DNA of 64,000 nt from Gaiellasilicea sp033857955 (GCA_033857955.1 JAWVCW010000006.1:186001-250000), one strand, 5' to 3'; positions 8,755 to 17,528 are shown, counted from the first letter of the stretch. A program made the numbers and translations. Notes: a model not told the origin generated them from the sequence alone.

Positions 8755-9401
8755 TGAAGAAGACGCTGACCCTGCTCACCCTCGCGGGCGCACTGCTGCT
8801 CGTGCCCGCGGCGAGCGCCCACATCACCGTCAACCCCAACGAAGTCCCGGCGGACAGCTTCTCCCGCTTTGCGATCCGCGTTCCAAACGAGCGTCCCGGC
8901 GCGAACACGACGAAAATCGTGCTGAAGCTGCCGTCGGGGCTCGACTCCGTCAGCTTCCAGCCGAAGCCGGGCTGGAATCGGAGCGTCACGACGGAGAAGC
9001 TCGCCAAACCAATCAAGAACGATGACGGTGAGACCGTGACGGAGCGGATCTCCACCGTCACCTGGGAGGGCGGCAAGATCGCGCCCGGTGAGTTCGACGA
9101 GTTCGGAATGAGCGCCCATGTCACCGCTCGGCAGGGAACGCTCGTCTTCCAGGCCCTGCAGACGTACTCGAACGGCGAGGTCGTCCGCTGGATCGGCGCG
9201 CCCGACTCGGACACGCCCGCGCCGCGCGTCATCGTGACGCCGAAGCTTGTCGCGGCCACGGCGACTGCCACCTCTGCTTCGGCGGGGTCGAGCGACAGCG
9301 GCGGACGCGACGGCCTCACGCTCGGCCTTGCGATTGCGGGCCTCGTGACCGGTCTCGCTGCGCTCGGGATAGCGCTCGTCCGGCGGCCGAGGGCCGCGTG
9401 A
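8754..9401 (+). CDS. YcnI-like (DUF1775) copper-binding secreted protein
   Basis: A 215-residue protein: signal peptide, a DUF1775/YcnI domain and a C-terminal membrane anchor (about residues 184-207) after a Ser/Thr-rich linker. The mature sequence begins AHITVNPNEVPAD, matching YcnI proteins, in which the first histidine coordinates Cu(II). YcnI genes usually sit beside CopC/CopD genes, as here, and are thought to act as copper chaperones outside the membrane. The start overlaps the CopC-CopD stop, and the stop overlaps the next gene as GTGA, so the three are translationally coupled. Confidence 0.86.
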   Translation: MKKTLTLLTLAGALLLVPAASAHITVNPNEVPADSFSRFAIRVPNERPGANTTKIVLKLPSGLDSVSFQPKPGWNRSVTTEKLAKPIKNDDGETVTERISTVTWEGGKIAPGEFDEFGMSAHVTARQGTLVFQALQTYSNGEVVRWIGAPDSDTPAPRVIVTPKLVAATATATSASAGSSDSGGRDGLTLGLAIAGLVTGLAALGIALVRRPRAA

Positions 9402-10048
9402 GCCCTCGCCTCGTCGCTGCCGCTGTCGTCGCTGCCCTTGTCGCCTGCCCTGCTGCTGCAGGGCACGGCGGCGGGGCGGCACGCGGCTTCACCTCCACCG
9501 TGAAGACGATCACGCCGAACCTCGACGGTCTCACAGTGCAGATAGTGCAAGGTGACGACCAGCTCCACGTCCGGAACGACAGCGGCCGGGAGCTCGTGGT
9601 CGAGGGCTACGAGGGCGAGCCGTACCTCCGCTTCGACGCCCACGGCGGCGTCTACCGCAACGCGAACTCGCCCGCCACCTACCTCAACGAGGTGCGCTAC
9701 GGCGACGTCCCCGTGCCCGCGTCAGCGTCGAAAACCGCCACCCCGCGCTGGAAACGGGTCGCCCGCGGGAACTCGTACGACTGGCACGACCATCGGATCC
9801 ACTGGATGAGCACGATCGACCCGCCGAAGGTGCGCCAGGCGAAGGATCAGCCCCACCACGTCTTCGACTGGAACGTCCCCGGCAGCGTCGAGGGTCAGCC
9901 GCTGGCGATCCGAGGCAGTCTCGACTACCAGCCGCCGCCGAAGAGCAGCTTCAACCCGATCTTGATCGCCCCTCTCGTAGCGCTCGGGCTCGCCGGCGGT
10001 ATCTTCTGGTGGGCTCGCGCTCGGCGGCGCGAGGAGCAGCCGGTGTAG
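9398..10048 (+). CDS. Secreted, membrane-anchored protein in copper operon
   Basis: A 216-residue protein with a signal peptide ending near AAAGHGGG, a beta-rich extracellular region of about 160 residues, and one C-terminal helix (about 184-205) with a basic cytoplasmic tail. I do not recognise a named domain. Histidines near the mature N-terminus and in YDWHDHRIHWM could bind metal. It is coupled to the YcnI gene by a GTGA overlap, so a part in copper acquisition or sensing is likely by context. The region after it to 10153 holds no gene. Confidence 0.7.
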   Translation: MSPRLVAAAVVAALVACPAAAGHGGGAARGFTSTVKTITPNLDGLTVQIVQGDDQLHVRNDSGRELVVEGYEGEPYLRFDAHGGVYRNANSPATYLNEVRYGDVPVPASASKTATPRWKRVARGNSYDWHDHRIHWMSTIDPPKVRQAKDQPHHVFDWNVPGSVEGQPLAIRGSLDYQPPPKSSFNPILIAPLVALGLAGGIFWWARARRREEQPV

Positions 10049-10153
10049 CGGTCGCAGGACAGTGATTCCCCGCAACGGCGTCAGGGCAGCCCCCGATGCG
10101 GCTTGGCCGGAGCCGCCGGAGACTGGGCGTACCCGAAAGAAGGAGGCGTCCCG

Positions 10154-11248
10154 ATGAAGGCGCTCGTGTACCACGGGCCTGGCCAGAAGGCATGGGAGAT
10201 CGTGCCCGACCCGGTCATTCAGGAGCCGACGGACGTGATCGTCCGCATCGACTCCTCCACGATCTGCGGCACAGATCTGCACATCCTCAAGGGCGACGTG
10301 CCCGCGGTGAAGTCGGGGACGATCCTCGGCCACGAGGCGGTCGGCACGATCACCGAGCTCGGCTCGGCGGTGACCACCCTCGCGGTCGGCGACCGCGTGC
10401 TGGTCTCCTGCATCACCTCGTGTGGCCGCTGCAGCTATTGCCGTGAGGGCCATTACGGGCAGTGCACGGGCGGCGGCGGCTGGATCTTCGGTCATCTGAT
10501 CGACGGTCTCCAGGCTGAGTTCGCGCGCGTCCCGTTCGCGGAGACCTCGGTCTACAAGGTGCCGGAGGGGCTGACGGACGAGCAGGTGCTCTTCCTCGCC
10601 GACATCCTTCCGACCGCGTACGAGGTCGGAGTCCTGAACGGCAAGGTGGAGCCGGGCGACACGATCGCAGTCGTCGGCGCGGGCCCGATCGGCCTCGCCG
10701 CGATCATGACGGCGCGGCTGCGCAGCCCGGCGAAGATCATCGCGATCGACCTTGCTGACTCGAGGCTCGCCCGTGCGCTCGACTTCGGCGCGGACGTCGT
10801 GATCAACAACGGCGCCGAGGATGCGCTCGCCCGCGTCATGGAGCTCACGGACGGACGCGGCGTCGACACGGCGATCGAGGCTGTCGGTGTCCCGGAGACG
10901 TTCGAGCTCTGCACCGAGCTGATCCGCGCCGGCGGCCGGGTCGCCAACGTCGGCGTCCACGGCTGCTCGGTCACGCTGCACCTGGAGAAGCTCTGGATCC
11001 GCAACGTGGCGATCACGACGGGGCTCGTGGACACCTTCACGACCCCGCGCCTGCTCCAGCTGATCGAGGGCGGCCGGCTCGACGCGACGCCGTTCGCGAC
11101 GCACCGGTTCCAGCTCGAAGAGACGATGGAAGCCTACGACGTCTTCTCCGACGCGGCGAAGACCGAGGCTCTGAAGGTCGTGCTCTCCGGACTGCCGGTG
11201 AAGCCCGTGAAGCCGACGGCGGAGACGCCTGCGGCCGCGCACGCCTAG
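10154..11248 (+). CDS. Zinc-dependent alcohol dehydrogenase (MDR family)
   Basis: A 364-residue medium-chain dehydrogenase. Catalytic zinc ligands Cys38 and His60-Glu61 (CGTDLH, GHEAVG) and the four structural-zinc cysteines at 90, 93, 96 and 104 (CGRCSYCREGHYGQC) are all present. The NAD(P)-binding GAGPIGLA lies near 172-179. It oxidises alcohols to aldehydes or ketones or the reverse; the substrate is not clear. The start at 10154 follows a strong AAGAAGGAGG. A Pro/Lys/Ala-rich tail of about 20 residues extends past the usual end. A terminator-like hairpin follows. Confidence 0.9.
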   Translation: MKALVYHGPGQKAWEIVPDPVIQEPTDVIVRIDSSTICGTDLHILKGDVPAVKSGTILGHEAVGTITELGSAVTTLAVGDRVLVSCITSCGRCSYCREGHYGQCTGGGGWIFGHLIDGLQAEFARVPFAETSVYKVPEGLTDEQVLFLADILPTAYEVGVLNGKVEPGDTIAVVGAGPIGLAAIMTARLRSPAKIIAIDLADSRLARALDFGADVVINNGAEDALARVMELTDGRGVDTAIEAVGVPETFELCTELIRAGGRVANVGVHGCSVTLHLEKLWIRNVAITTGLVDTFTTPRLLQLIEGGRLDATPFATHRFQLEETMEAYDVFSDAAKTEALKVVLSGLPVKPVKPTAETPAAAHA

Positions 11249-11259
11249 CGCTGCGATCA

Positions 11260-11288
11260 AGGGAGGGGTCGGCCCGCGGCCCCTCCCT
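11260..11288 (+). terminator. Terminator-like hairpin after alcohol dehydrogenase
   Basis: AGGGAGGGG at 11260-11268 pairs with CCCCTCCCT at 11280-11288 around an 11-base GC-rich loop. It starts 12 bases after the dehydrogenase stop. There is no clear T-run, as is common in high-GC actinobacteria. Confidence 0.6.
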
Positions 11289-11302
11289 CGTAGGATTCGT
11301 CC

Positions 11303-11857
11303 GTGGCTGACGTCCCGGCATCGCGACGGCGGATCGTGCTCCTGCGCGGGATCAACCTCGGGAGCCGCCGGCGCGTCGGCATGGCGGACCTCCGCAAGCT
11401 CCTCGACGGCCACGGCTACGAGGACGTGCGCACCCACCTCCAGAGCGGCAACGTCCCTGCTGACCAGCGACGCCTCAGCCGACCGTCTCCGGACACGGCT
11501 CGAGCGCGAGCTCACGGCCGGGCTCGGCTTCGACGTCGAGGTGGTCGTGTGCACGCGCGCCGGGCTCGCCGGCGTCATCGCCCGCGACCCGCTCGCCGGC
11601 GTTGCGAACGATCCCTCGCTCTCTCTCGTTACCTTCCTCGCCGCGAAGCCCGCAGCGAAGCTCCTGCACGACCTGGACGTCGAGCCGGAGCAGGTCGTCG
11701 TGAGCGGCGCGAGGTCTACTCCTGGCACCCACAGGGCATCCAGAGCTCGCCGCTCGCGAAGCTCCTCTCCAAGACAGGTGTGAGCGCCGCGGGAACCAAC
11801 CGCAATTGGCCGACAGTGACCAAGCTGCTCGAGCTTGCCGACGAGGGCGCCCCGTGA
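11303..11857 (+). pseudogene. DUF1697-family gene with two compensating frameshifts
   Basis: The first 50 codons match DUF1697 (VLLRGINLGSRRRVGMADLR, then THLQSGNV). At about 11455 the family sequence moves to the +1 frame (LLTSDASADRLRTRLERELT onward, including VVVCTRAGLAGVIARDPL). At about 11710 it returns to the original frame for EVYSWHPQGIQSSPLAKLLS and the end. So one base appears gained and one lost, with about 85 codons shifted between. Either this is a decaying gene or the assembly has two indel errors. The intact protein would be about 180 residues. Its function is unknown. The stop overlaps the next start as GTGA. Confidence 0.75.
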
Positions 11858-12564
11858 CGTGGTCGTGGGAGGTCGCCGAGCGCGACCACGAGATCCAGGA
11901 CCCGACGAGCGCCGAGAAGATCCGGCTCCTCGGCGAGTACCTGCGTCTCGACGGCTCGAGCCGCGTGCTCGACGTCGCCTGCGGGAAAGCCGGGCCTGCG
12001 CTCGTGCTCGCGGAGGCGTTCGGCTGCCGGATCCACGGCGTCGAGCTGCGCCCGCAGTTCGCGGACGCCGCGCGGGCACGAGTCGCAGAGCGCGGGCTCG
12101 ACGGCCTGGTGTCGATCGAGACGGCCGACGCCGCGAACTACCCGCTCGAGCCCGACGCCTGGGATGCCGCGCTCTGCCTGGGCGCCAGCTTCGTCTGGGG
12201 CCATATCGGCGACGCCGCGAGGATGCTCGCGCCGGCGGTCCGGTCCGGGGGCTTCGTCGCGATCGGCGAACCCTTTTCGCGCGAGGCCGGTGTCGCCGAG
12301 TCCGACTGCGTCGACCTCGCCGCGACGGCCGAGCGCTTCCAGTCGGCCGGACTCGCGCTCACCGGGCTGGTCGCGGCCTCCGAGGACGACTGGGACCGCT
12401 ACGAGAGCCTCCACTGGCGCGCGCTCGAGGAGTGGCTCGCCGACCACGCCGAGCATCCGGAGGCGGCTGCGATCCGCGCACGCCACCTCGCCGCTCGCGA
12501 CGACTACCTCCGCGCGCGGCGAGCCCGCCTCGGCTGGGCGATCTTCGCCGGCCGCAAGACCTGA
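11854..12564 (+). CDS. SAM-dependent methyltransferase
   Basis: A 236-residue class I methyltransferase. Motif I is VLDVACGKAGPAL near residues 34-46, with the acidic post-I residue in HGVELRPQ; the late motif LAPAVRSGGFVAIGEPF is also clear. It transfers a methyl group from S-adenosylmethionine to an unknown small molecule. The GTG at 11854 overlaps the stop of the DUF1697 gene, and the family N-terminus (SWEVAERDHEI) begins there. Most of the protein is Rossmann fold, with a C-terminal helical segment of about 60 residues. Confidence 0.82.
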   Translation: MTWSWEVAERDHEIQDPTSAEKIRLLGEYLRLDGSSRVLDVACGKAGPALVLAEAFGCRIHGVELRPQFADAARARVAERGLDGLVSIETADAANYPLEPDAWDAALCLGASFVWGHIGDAARMLAPAVRSGGFVAIGEPFSREAGVAESDCVDLAATAERFQSAGLALTGLVAASEDDWDRYESLHWRALEEWLADHAEHPEAAAIRARHLAARDDYLRARRARLGWAIFAGRKT

Positions 12565-12588
12565 TCAGAGGCGCGCGCGTGATACAAG

Positions 12589-13176
12589 ATGGACATGGTC
12601 GCTCCGAGCCGGATCCCCGACGTGGTGCATCTCACCGCCGACGAGCTCGAGTCCGGTCTCGACGAGATCCTGCGCGCGCCGGCCGACGAGGGAATGGTCG
12701 CGTTGATCGCGCGGCGCCCGGCCGAGGGCGAGCGCGACGTGCTCGAGGAGGCCGAGCTCGATCTCGACGAAGGTCTCGTCGGCGACTCCTGGCACACCCG
12801 CGGCAGCAAGAGCACGAGCGACGGCTCCGCCAACCCCGAGATGCAGCTGACGGTGATGAACGTGCGCGTCGTCGACCTCGTCTCCGCACGCGAGCGGGAG
12901 CGCTGGGCACTCGCCGGCGACCAGTTCTACGTCGACTTCGACCTGTCGGAAGCGAACATTCCGGCCGGGACCCGGCTCGCGCTCGGCACGGCTGTGATCG
13001 AGGTCACCGACCTCCCGCACACAGGTTGTGTCAAGTTCAGCGCACGTTTCGGCAACGCGGCGCACCGGTTCGTGAACGCCAAGGAGCACCGGCACCTGCA
13101 CCTGCGCGGCATCAACGCGCGGGTCGTCCAACCAGGCACCGTCCGCCGCGGCGATACGATCCGCAAGCTGTCCTAG
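12589..13176 (+). CDS. MOSC-domain protein
   Basis: A 195-residue protein with a MOSC beta-barrel. Recognisable parts are the acidic lead EGLVGDSWHTRG, NVRVVDLVS, GDQFYVDFDLSEANIPAGTR and the conserved cysteine in LPHTGCVKFSARFG. MOSC domains carry sulfur on that cysteine, as in the molybdenum cofactor sulfurase C-terminus, or serve in molybdoenzyme detoxification. The partner is unknown. The first 30 residues are outside the domain. It stands alone between the methyltransferase and the convergent Ku gene. Confidence 0.8.
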   Translation: MDMVAPSRIPDVVHLTADELESGLDEILRAPADEGMVALIARRPAEGERDVLEEAELDLDEGLVGDSWHTRGSKSTSDGSANPEMQLTVMNVRVVDLVSARERERWALAGDQFYVDFDLSEANIPAGTRLALGTAVIEVTDLPHTGCVKFSARFGNAAHRFVNAKEHRHLHLRGINARVVQPGTVRRGDTIRKLS

Positions 13177-13188
13177 AACCGCCCCGCG

Positions 13189-14028
13189 CTAGCGCGTCGC
13201 AGTCTTCTTCCCGCGCGCCGCGGGGGTCTTGTGAGCCGGCGGGCGGGTCGTGCGCACCGAGCCCCTGCTCTTCTTCGCGGCGTCGACCGAGGCCTTCAGC
13301 GCGGCAAGCAGATCCGTGGGCTCCTCTTCGGGTTCCGGGGCCGTGATCGTCTTCCCCTTCTCCTTCGCCTTGATGACTGCGAGGAGCGCCTCGCGGTAGG
13401 TGTCCTCGTACTTCTCCGGTTCGAACGTGCCTGTGAACTGTGCGATCAGCGCGGTTGCCAGCTCGAGCTCCGCCTTCGGAACGTTGCGCTTGCCCGGGGC
13501 GAGGTCGTCCGAGGGTCGAATCTCGTCGTGGAAGAACATCTTCTCCAGCGCGATCACGCCGTCGCGCACGCGCAGGCAGCCGAGGTGCTGGCGCTCGCGC
13601 ATTACGTACTTGCCGATCGCGGCGAGCCCCGTCTGCTCCATCGCCTCCCGCAGCAGGGCGTACACCTTCTCGCCCCCCTCCTGCGGGCCGAGGAAGTAGG
13701 TCCGGTCGAAGTAGATCGGATCGATCTCCTCGTAGGGGACGAAGTCGGAGATCTCGATCGTCTTGACGCCCTCGGCCTTCACGGCCTCGAAGTCCTCGTC
13801 GCCGAGCACGACGAGCTTGTCCTTCTTGATCTCGAACGCCTTCACGATCTCGTCGTCGGGAACCAGCTTCTCTTCCTTCTTGCAGAACTTCTGAAAGCCG
13901 ATCCGGCCGCCGTCGGGCTCGTGGATCAGATGGAAGTGGAGATCCTTCTCCTCGATCGCGCTGTACATGCGCACGGGCACGTTGACGAGCCCGAACGAGA
14001 TCGCGCCGCTCCAGATCGCTCTCGGCAT
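13189..14028 (-). CDS. ku: Ku protein (non-homologous end joining)
   Basis: A 279-residue bacterial Ku. The family opening MPRAIWSGAISFGLVNVPV fixes the ATG at 14028, and DGGRIGFQKFC, VVLGDEDFEAV, ISDFVPYEEIDPIYFDRTYFL and LELATALIAQF follow in order. Ku forms a homodimeric ring on double-strand DNA ends and recruits ligase LigD. The tail after about residue 235 is lysine and arginine rich (KKSRGSVRTTRPPAHKT), as in Ku proteins with extended DNA-binding C-termini. No ligD is in this window. Confidence 0.93.
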   Translation of the reverse strand: MPRAIWSGAISFGLVNVPVRMYSAIEEKDLHFHLIHEPDGGRIGFQKFCKKEEKLVPDDEIVKAFEIKKDKLVVLGDEDFEAVKAEGVKTIEISDFVPYEEIDPIYFDRTYFLGPQEGGEKVYALLREAMEQTGLAAIGKYVMRERQHLGCLRVRDGVIALEKMFFHDEIRPSDDLAPGKRNVPKAELELATALIAQFTGTFEPEKYEDTYREALLAVIKAKEKGKTITAPEPEEEPTDLLAALKASVDAAKKSRGSVRTTRPPAHKTPAARGKKTATR

Positions 14029-14113
14029 GCGAATGGAACGGTGGAGCACTCGTTTCGGATTCGCGATGAACGCGTCACACACGCGTTACAGGTCGATGCG
14101 TAGCGTCTGCGGC

Positions 14114-14398
14114 ATGAAGAACGGAAACACGCGAGCCTCGACAACCACAGCCGCGACTCCCTGGGGCTCGGCAACGCTGCTCGAGGAGCTCGTCTTGCCG
14201 CAGCAAGCGGGCGACAAGCGCTTCGCCTCGTTCGTGCAGCTGCTGGAGACCGGCAAGGGCGAGCGACTCGTCCGTTTCGCCTACGCCACCGACGGCGTCG
14301 CGCGCCGGGGACCGGTGACGCTACGGGTCAAGGACCTCGAGCGGCTTCGGGCGGCGCTCGCCAAGCACCCCGGGCTGGAGGAGGCGCTGCGACTCTGA
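14114..14398 (+). CDS. Small hypothetical protein
   Basis: A 94-residue basic protein without a recognised domain. The middle part (LLEELVLPQQAGDKRFASFV and LLETGKGERLVRFAYATDG) looks like a small alpha/beta fold, and the end is helical (LRAALAKHPGLEEALRL). It is divergent from ku, 85 bases apart, so the two could share a control region. The stop codon lies inside a perfect 16-base tandem duplication (14385-14415). Confidence 0.55.
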   Translation: MKNGNTRASTTTAATPWGSATLLEELVLPQQAGDKRFASFVQLLETGKGERLVRFAYATDGVARRGPVTLRVKDLERLRAALAKHPGLEEALRL

Positions 14399-14415
14399 GA
14401 CGCTGCGACTCTGAG
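14385..14415 (+). repeat. Tandem duplication over a stop codon
   Basis: CGCTGCGACTCTGAG occurs at 14385-14399 and again at 14401-14415 with one A between. The first copy contains the stop of the small hypothetical gene; the second is downstream. This looks like a recent slippage duplication and would be neutral for the protein. Confidence 0.8.
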
Positions 14416-14430
14416 GCCGGCGGTGGACAG

Positions 14431-15126
14431 TCAGGCGGCAGCGAACGTGCGCTCGCGCGCGGCGTCGACGAGGGCCGCGAGCAGGAGTGCGCCGTCGCCG
14501 GGCCCCAGCAGCGGATCGACGGCGTGCTCGGGGTGAGGCATCAGGCCAAAGACGTTGCGCGCTTCGTTGCACACGCCTGCAACGTCGCCGACCGAGCCAT
14601 TGCAGTCCTCCGCGTAGCGCAGCACGAGCTGGCCGGATGTCTCGAGCTCCTCATACAGCTCTTCGTCCGCGTACCAGCTGCCCTCCCCGTGCTTGACCGG
14701 GATCGTCAGCTCTTGCCCGGCCTCGCAGCGCGCGGTGAAGAGCGTGTCCGTGCGCTCCACGCGCAGCGGGACATCGCGGCAGATGAACTCGAGGTCGCGG
14801 TTCCGGCGCAGCACCCCGGGGAGCAGGCCGGCCTCGCAGAGGATCTGGAAGCCGTTGCAGATCCCGAGCACGGGACCACCGGCCGCGGAGAACTCGCGCA
14901 CCGCGTCCAGAATCGGGGCGAAACGGGCGATCGCGCCGCAGCGCAGGTAGTCGCCGTACGAAAAACCGCCCGGCAGGACGATCGCCTCGGTGTCACGCGG
15001 CAATTCCGACTCGGCATGCCAGACGAGCTGCGGATCGGCGCCCAGCGCACCGAGCGCCCAGGCGGCGTCCCGGTCGTCGTTCGAGCCGGGGAAGACGAGC
15101 ACGGCGATGCGCGGCCTGACGCTCAC
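14431..15126 (-). CDS. purQ: Phosphoribosylformylglycinamidine synthase subunit PurQ
   Basis: A 231-residue class I glutamine amidotransferase. It opens PRIAVLVFPGSNDDRDAAWA; the nucleophile cysteine is in GICNGFQIL near residue 93, and the His-Glu of the triad is in LMPHPEHAVD near 206-211. With PurS and PurL it makes FGAM in step four of purine synthesis, supplying ammonia. The GTG at 15126 overlaps the purS stop as GTGA. It is the last gene of the purine operon in this window; purL is not visible. Confidence 0.93.
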   Translation of the reverse strand: MSVRPRIAVLVFPGSNDDRDAAWALGALGADPQLVWHAESELPRDTEAIVLPGGFSYGDYLRCGAIARFAPILDAVREFSAAGGPVLGICNGFQILCEAGLLPGVLRRNRDLEFICRDVPLRVERTDTLFTARCEAGQELTIPVKHGEGSWYADEELYEELETSGQLVLRYAEDCNGSVGDVAGVCNEARNVFGLMPHPEHAVDPLLGPGDGALLLAALVDAARERTFAAA

Positions 15127-15365
15127 GCGTCTGCGACCTCGATTTCGAAGCTCTCGATCAGCGGGTTCGCGAGCAGCTCCCGGCACATCCGCTCGACCTG
15201 GGCCTTCGCCTCGTGTGTCGACGGGGCGTCGACCTCGAGATCCACGAGCCGGCCCACGCGGGCACCTCCCACCGAGAAGCCGAGCTTGCGCAGCGACCCC
15301 TGCACCGCCTCCCCCTGCGGATCGAGGATCCCTGCTTTCGGCCGGACAAGAACGGTCACCTTCAT
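15123..15365 (-). CDS. purS: Phosphoribosylformylglycinamidine synthase subunit PurS
   Basis: An 80-residue protein with the PurS pattern KVTVLVRPKAGILDPQGEAV at the start and the usual DLEVDAP and ANPLIESFEIE later. PurS is the small bridging subunit of the three-part FGAM synthase found in Gram-positives and many other bacteria. It overlaps purC at its start and purQ at its end by four bases each, which supports stoichiometric coupled translation. Confidence 0.93.
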   Translation of the reverse strand: MKVTVLVRPKAGILDPQGEAVQGSLRKLGFSVGGARVGRLVDLEVDAPSTHEAKAQVERMCRELLANPLIESFEIEVADA

Positions 15366-16225
15366 CGGAGCACGACCTGCGGGTCGGCGAGGTAGTCGTC
15401 GAACGCCAGGCCCGTGAGCAGCTCGAACGCCTCGACGTAGCGGGCGCGGGTGCCGGCGACGACGTCGGCCGGGACCTCGGGGCCTGGGTAGGTCTTATCC
15501 CAGCCCAGGCTCTCGCAGTAGTCGCGCACGTACTGCTTGTCATAGGACGGCTGCGGGCCACCGGGCTCGTAGTCGTCCGCGGGCCAGAAGCGAGACGAGT
15601 CCGGCGTCAGCGCCTCGTCGCCGAGCACGAGCGCGCCGTCGCGGTCCGTGCCGAGCTCGAACTTCGTGTCGGCGAGGATGATTCCGCGCTCTTCGGCGTG
15701 CGCAGCCCCGTAGCGGTAGAGGGCGAGAGCCACCGACTCCACCTTCGCCCAGAGCTCGGCGCCGACGAGGGCGGCTGCGGCGTTCCCGTCGATGTTCTCG
15801 TCGTGGCCGGACTGCGCCTTCGTCGCCGGGGTGACGATCGGCTCGGGCAGGCGGTCGGACTCGCGCAGGCCCTTGGGGAGCTGGTGTCCGCACACCGCCC
15901 CGCTCCGGAGGTAGTCCTTCCAGCCCGATCCGGACAGATAGCCGCGGACGACGATCTCGAGCGGGAGCATCTCGAGACGCCGGCATTCGAGCGAGCGGCC
16001 GTCGCTGCGGAGCGCGAGCAGGTGATTCGGGACGAGCTCTTGCGTCCGCGCGAACCAGAAAGCCGAGAGACCCGTGAGCACGCGGCCCTTGTCCGGAACC
16101 TCGGTCGGGAGGATGACGTCGAAGGTCGAGATCCGGTCGGAGGCGACGAGCAGCAGGCGCCGGTCATCGAGGGCGTAGAGCTCGCGCACCTTGCCACTGC
16201 CGAGATGAACGGCAGCCTCAGGCAT
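15362..16225 (-). CDS. purC: SAICAR synthetase
   Basis: A 287-residue PurC. The opening LGSGKVRELYALDDRRLLLV, the segment VPNHLLAL, VVRGYLSGSGWKDY and the signature LADTKFELG are all present. It joins aspartate to CAIR with ATP. The ATG at 16225 lies inside the purB coding end (8-base overlap). The protein is slightly longer at the C-terminus than the E. coli enzyme, as in actinobacteria. Confidence 0.94.
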   Translation of the reverse strand: MPEAAVHLGSGKVRELYALDDRRLLLVASDRISTFDVILPTEVPDKGRVLTGLSAFWFARTQELVPNHLLALRSDGRSLECRRLEMLPLEIVVRGYLSGSGWKDYLRSGAVCGHQLPKGLRESDRLPEPIVTPATKAQSGHDENIDGNAAAALVGAELWAKVESVALALYRYGAAHAEERGIILADTKFELGTDRDGALVLGDEALTPDSSRFWPADDYEPGGPQPSYDKQYVRDYCESLGWDKTYPGPEVPADVVAGTRARYVEAFELLTGLAFDDYLADPQVVLR

Positions 16226-17528
16226 GGACGTGCTCCTTGGTGAGGGCGCGGAGCCGCTCGAAGACGACGTCGACGTGCTTGGTGTACGCGCCGAGGTCGA
16301 AGACGGCTTCCAGGTCGACGCGACCGGCGATCTCGGCGTCGGCGCGCACGAGCTCCGGGAAGTCCAGCCCCTCGTCCCACGCACGCATCGCATGTCGCTG
16401 CACCAGCCGGTAGGCGTCGTCGCGAGAGAGGCCTGCCTCGACGAGCCCGAGCAGCAAACGCTGGCTGAAGTACAGCCGATGGCTCGCATCGAGGTTCTCT
16501 CGCATCCGCTCGGTGCGAACGACGAGGCCTTCCAGCAGCCAGGCGAGCCGGTCGAGCATGTAGTCGACGGCAAGGAAGGCGTCGGGCAGTACGATCCGCT
16601 CGGCCGAAGAGTGGGAGATATCCCGTTCGTGCCAGAGCGCGACGTTCTCGAGTCCTACGCCTGCGGCCGCGCGAACCACGCGCGACAGCCCGCAGATCCG
16701 CTCGGAGACGATCGGGTTCCGCTTGTGCGGCATCGCCGAGGACCCCTTCTGGCCGCTTCCGAAGGGCTCCTCGACCTCGCGCACCTCCGTCCGGGCGAGG
16801 TGGCGGATCTCCAGTGCAAACCGCTCGAGCGATGCCGCGAGGAGCGCGAGTGCGTTCAGCACCTCGGCGTGCCGGTCACGCTGGAGGATCTGCGTGGAGC
16901 TCGGAGCAGGCTCGAGCCCGAGCCGCTCGCACGCGATCCGTTCGACCTCCGGATCGGCGGCGGAGTAGGTGCCGACGGCGCCCGAGAGCTTGCCGACCCG
17001 GATTCCCTCGAGCGCCCGCGTCACGCGTGCCCGGTCGCGCTCGAGCGCGAAGGCCCAGCCGGCGAGCTTGAGGCCGAACGTCGTCGGCTCGGCGTGGACG
17101 CCGTGCGTGCGACCGATCGTCACGGTCTCACGATGCTCCTCCGCGCGGGCCACGACCGCGGCGAAGGCGCGGTCGATCCCGGCAAGGATCAACGCGCCGG
17201 CGTCGCGCATCTGGAGCGAGAGAGCCGTGTCGAGGACGTCCGACGACGTCAGTCCGTAGTGGAACCAGCGCCCCTCCTCGCCCAGCCCTTCGGCGACTGC
17301 GTCCACGAATGCGGCAACGTCATGGTGCGTCCGCGCCTCGATCTCGGCGACGCGCTCGGGCGTCGGGACGACGGCTCGCTCGCGAATCGCCTCGATCGCC
17401 GCGCGCGGCACGACCCCGCTCTCCGCCCAGCCCTCGAGTGCCGCAAGCTCGACCTCGAGCCAGCGCACCAGCCTCGCCTCGTCCGACCAGATCGCCGACA
17501 TGGCCGGGCGGGAGTAGCGCGGAATCAC
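16218..17528 (-). CDS. purB: Adenylosuccinate lyase
   Basis: A 436-residue fumarase/aspartase-superfamily protein. The start IPRYSRPAMSAIWSDEARL matches PurB; GRTHGVHAEPTTFG carries a catalytic histidine, and the family signature loop is GSSAMPHKRNPI near residues 266-277. It acts twice in purine synthesis, on SAICAR and on adenylosuccinate. The start is GTG at 17528. It sits 30 bases after purD and overlaps purC, within the same operon. Confidence 0.94.
   Translation of the reverse strand: MIPRYSRPAMSAIWSDEARLVRWLEVELAALEGWAESGVVPRAAIEAIRERAVVPTPERVAEIEARTHHDVAAFVDAVAEGLGEEGRWFHYGLTSSDVLDTALSLQMRDAGALILAGIDRAFAAVVARAEEHRETVTIGRTHGVHAEPTTFGLKLAGWAFALERDRARVTRALEGIRVGKLSGAVGTYSAADPEVERIACERLGLEPAPSSTQILQRDRHAEVLNALALLAASLERFALEIRHLARTEVREVEEPFGSGQKGSSAMPHKRNPIVSERICGLSRVVRAAAGVGLENVALWHERDISHSSAERIVLPDAFLAVDYMLDRLAWLLEGLVVRTERMRENLDASHRLYFSQRLLLGLVEAGLSRDDAYRLVQRHAMRAWDEGLDFPELVRADAEIAGRVDLEAVFDLGAYTKHVDVVFERLRALTKEHVHA

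Noticed and set aside
9722..12079. Long minus-strand open frame opposite the alcohol dehydrogenase and methyltransferase
   Set aside because: Antisense to confident genes, with low-complexity Arg-rich sequence and no ribosome site.
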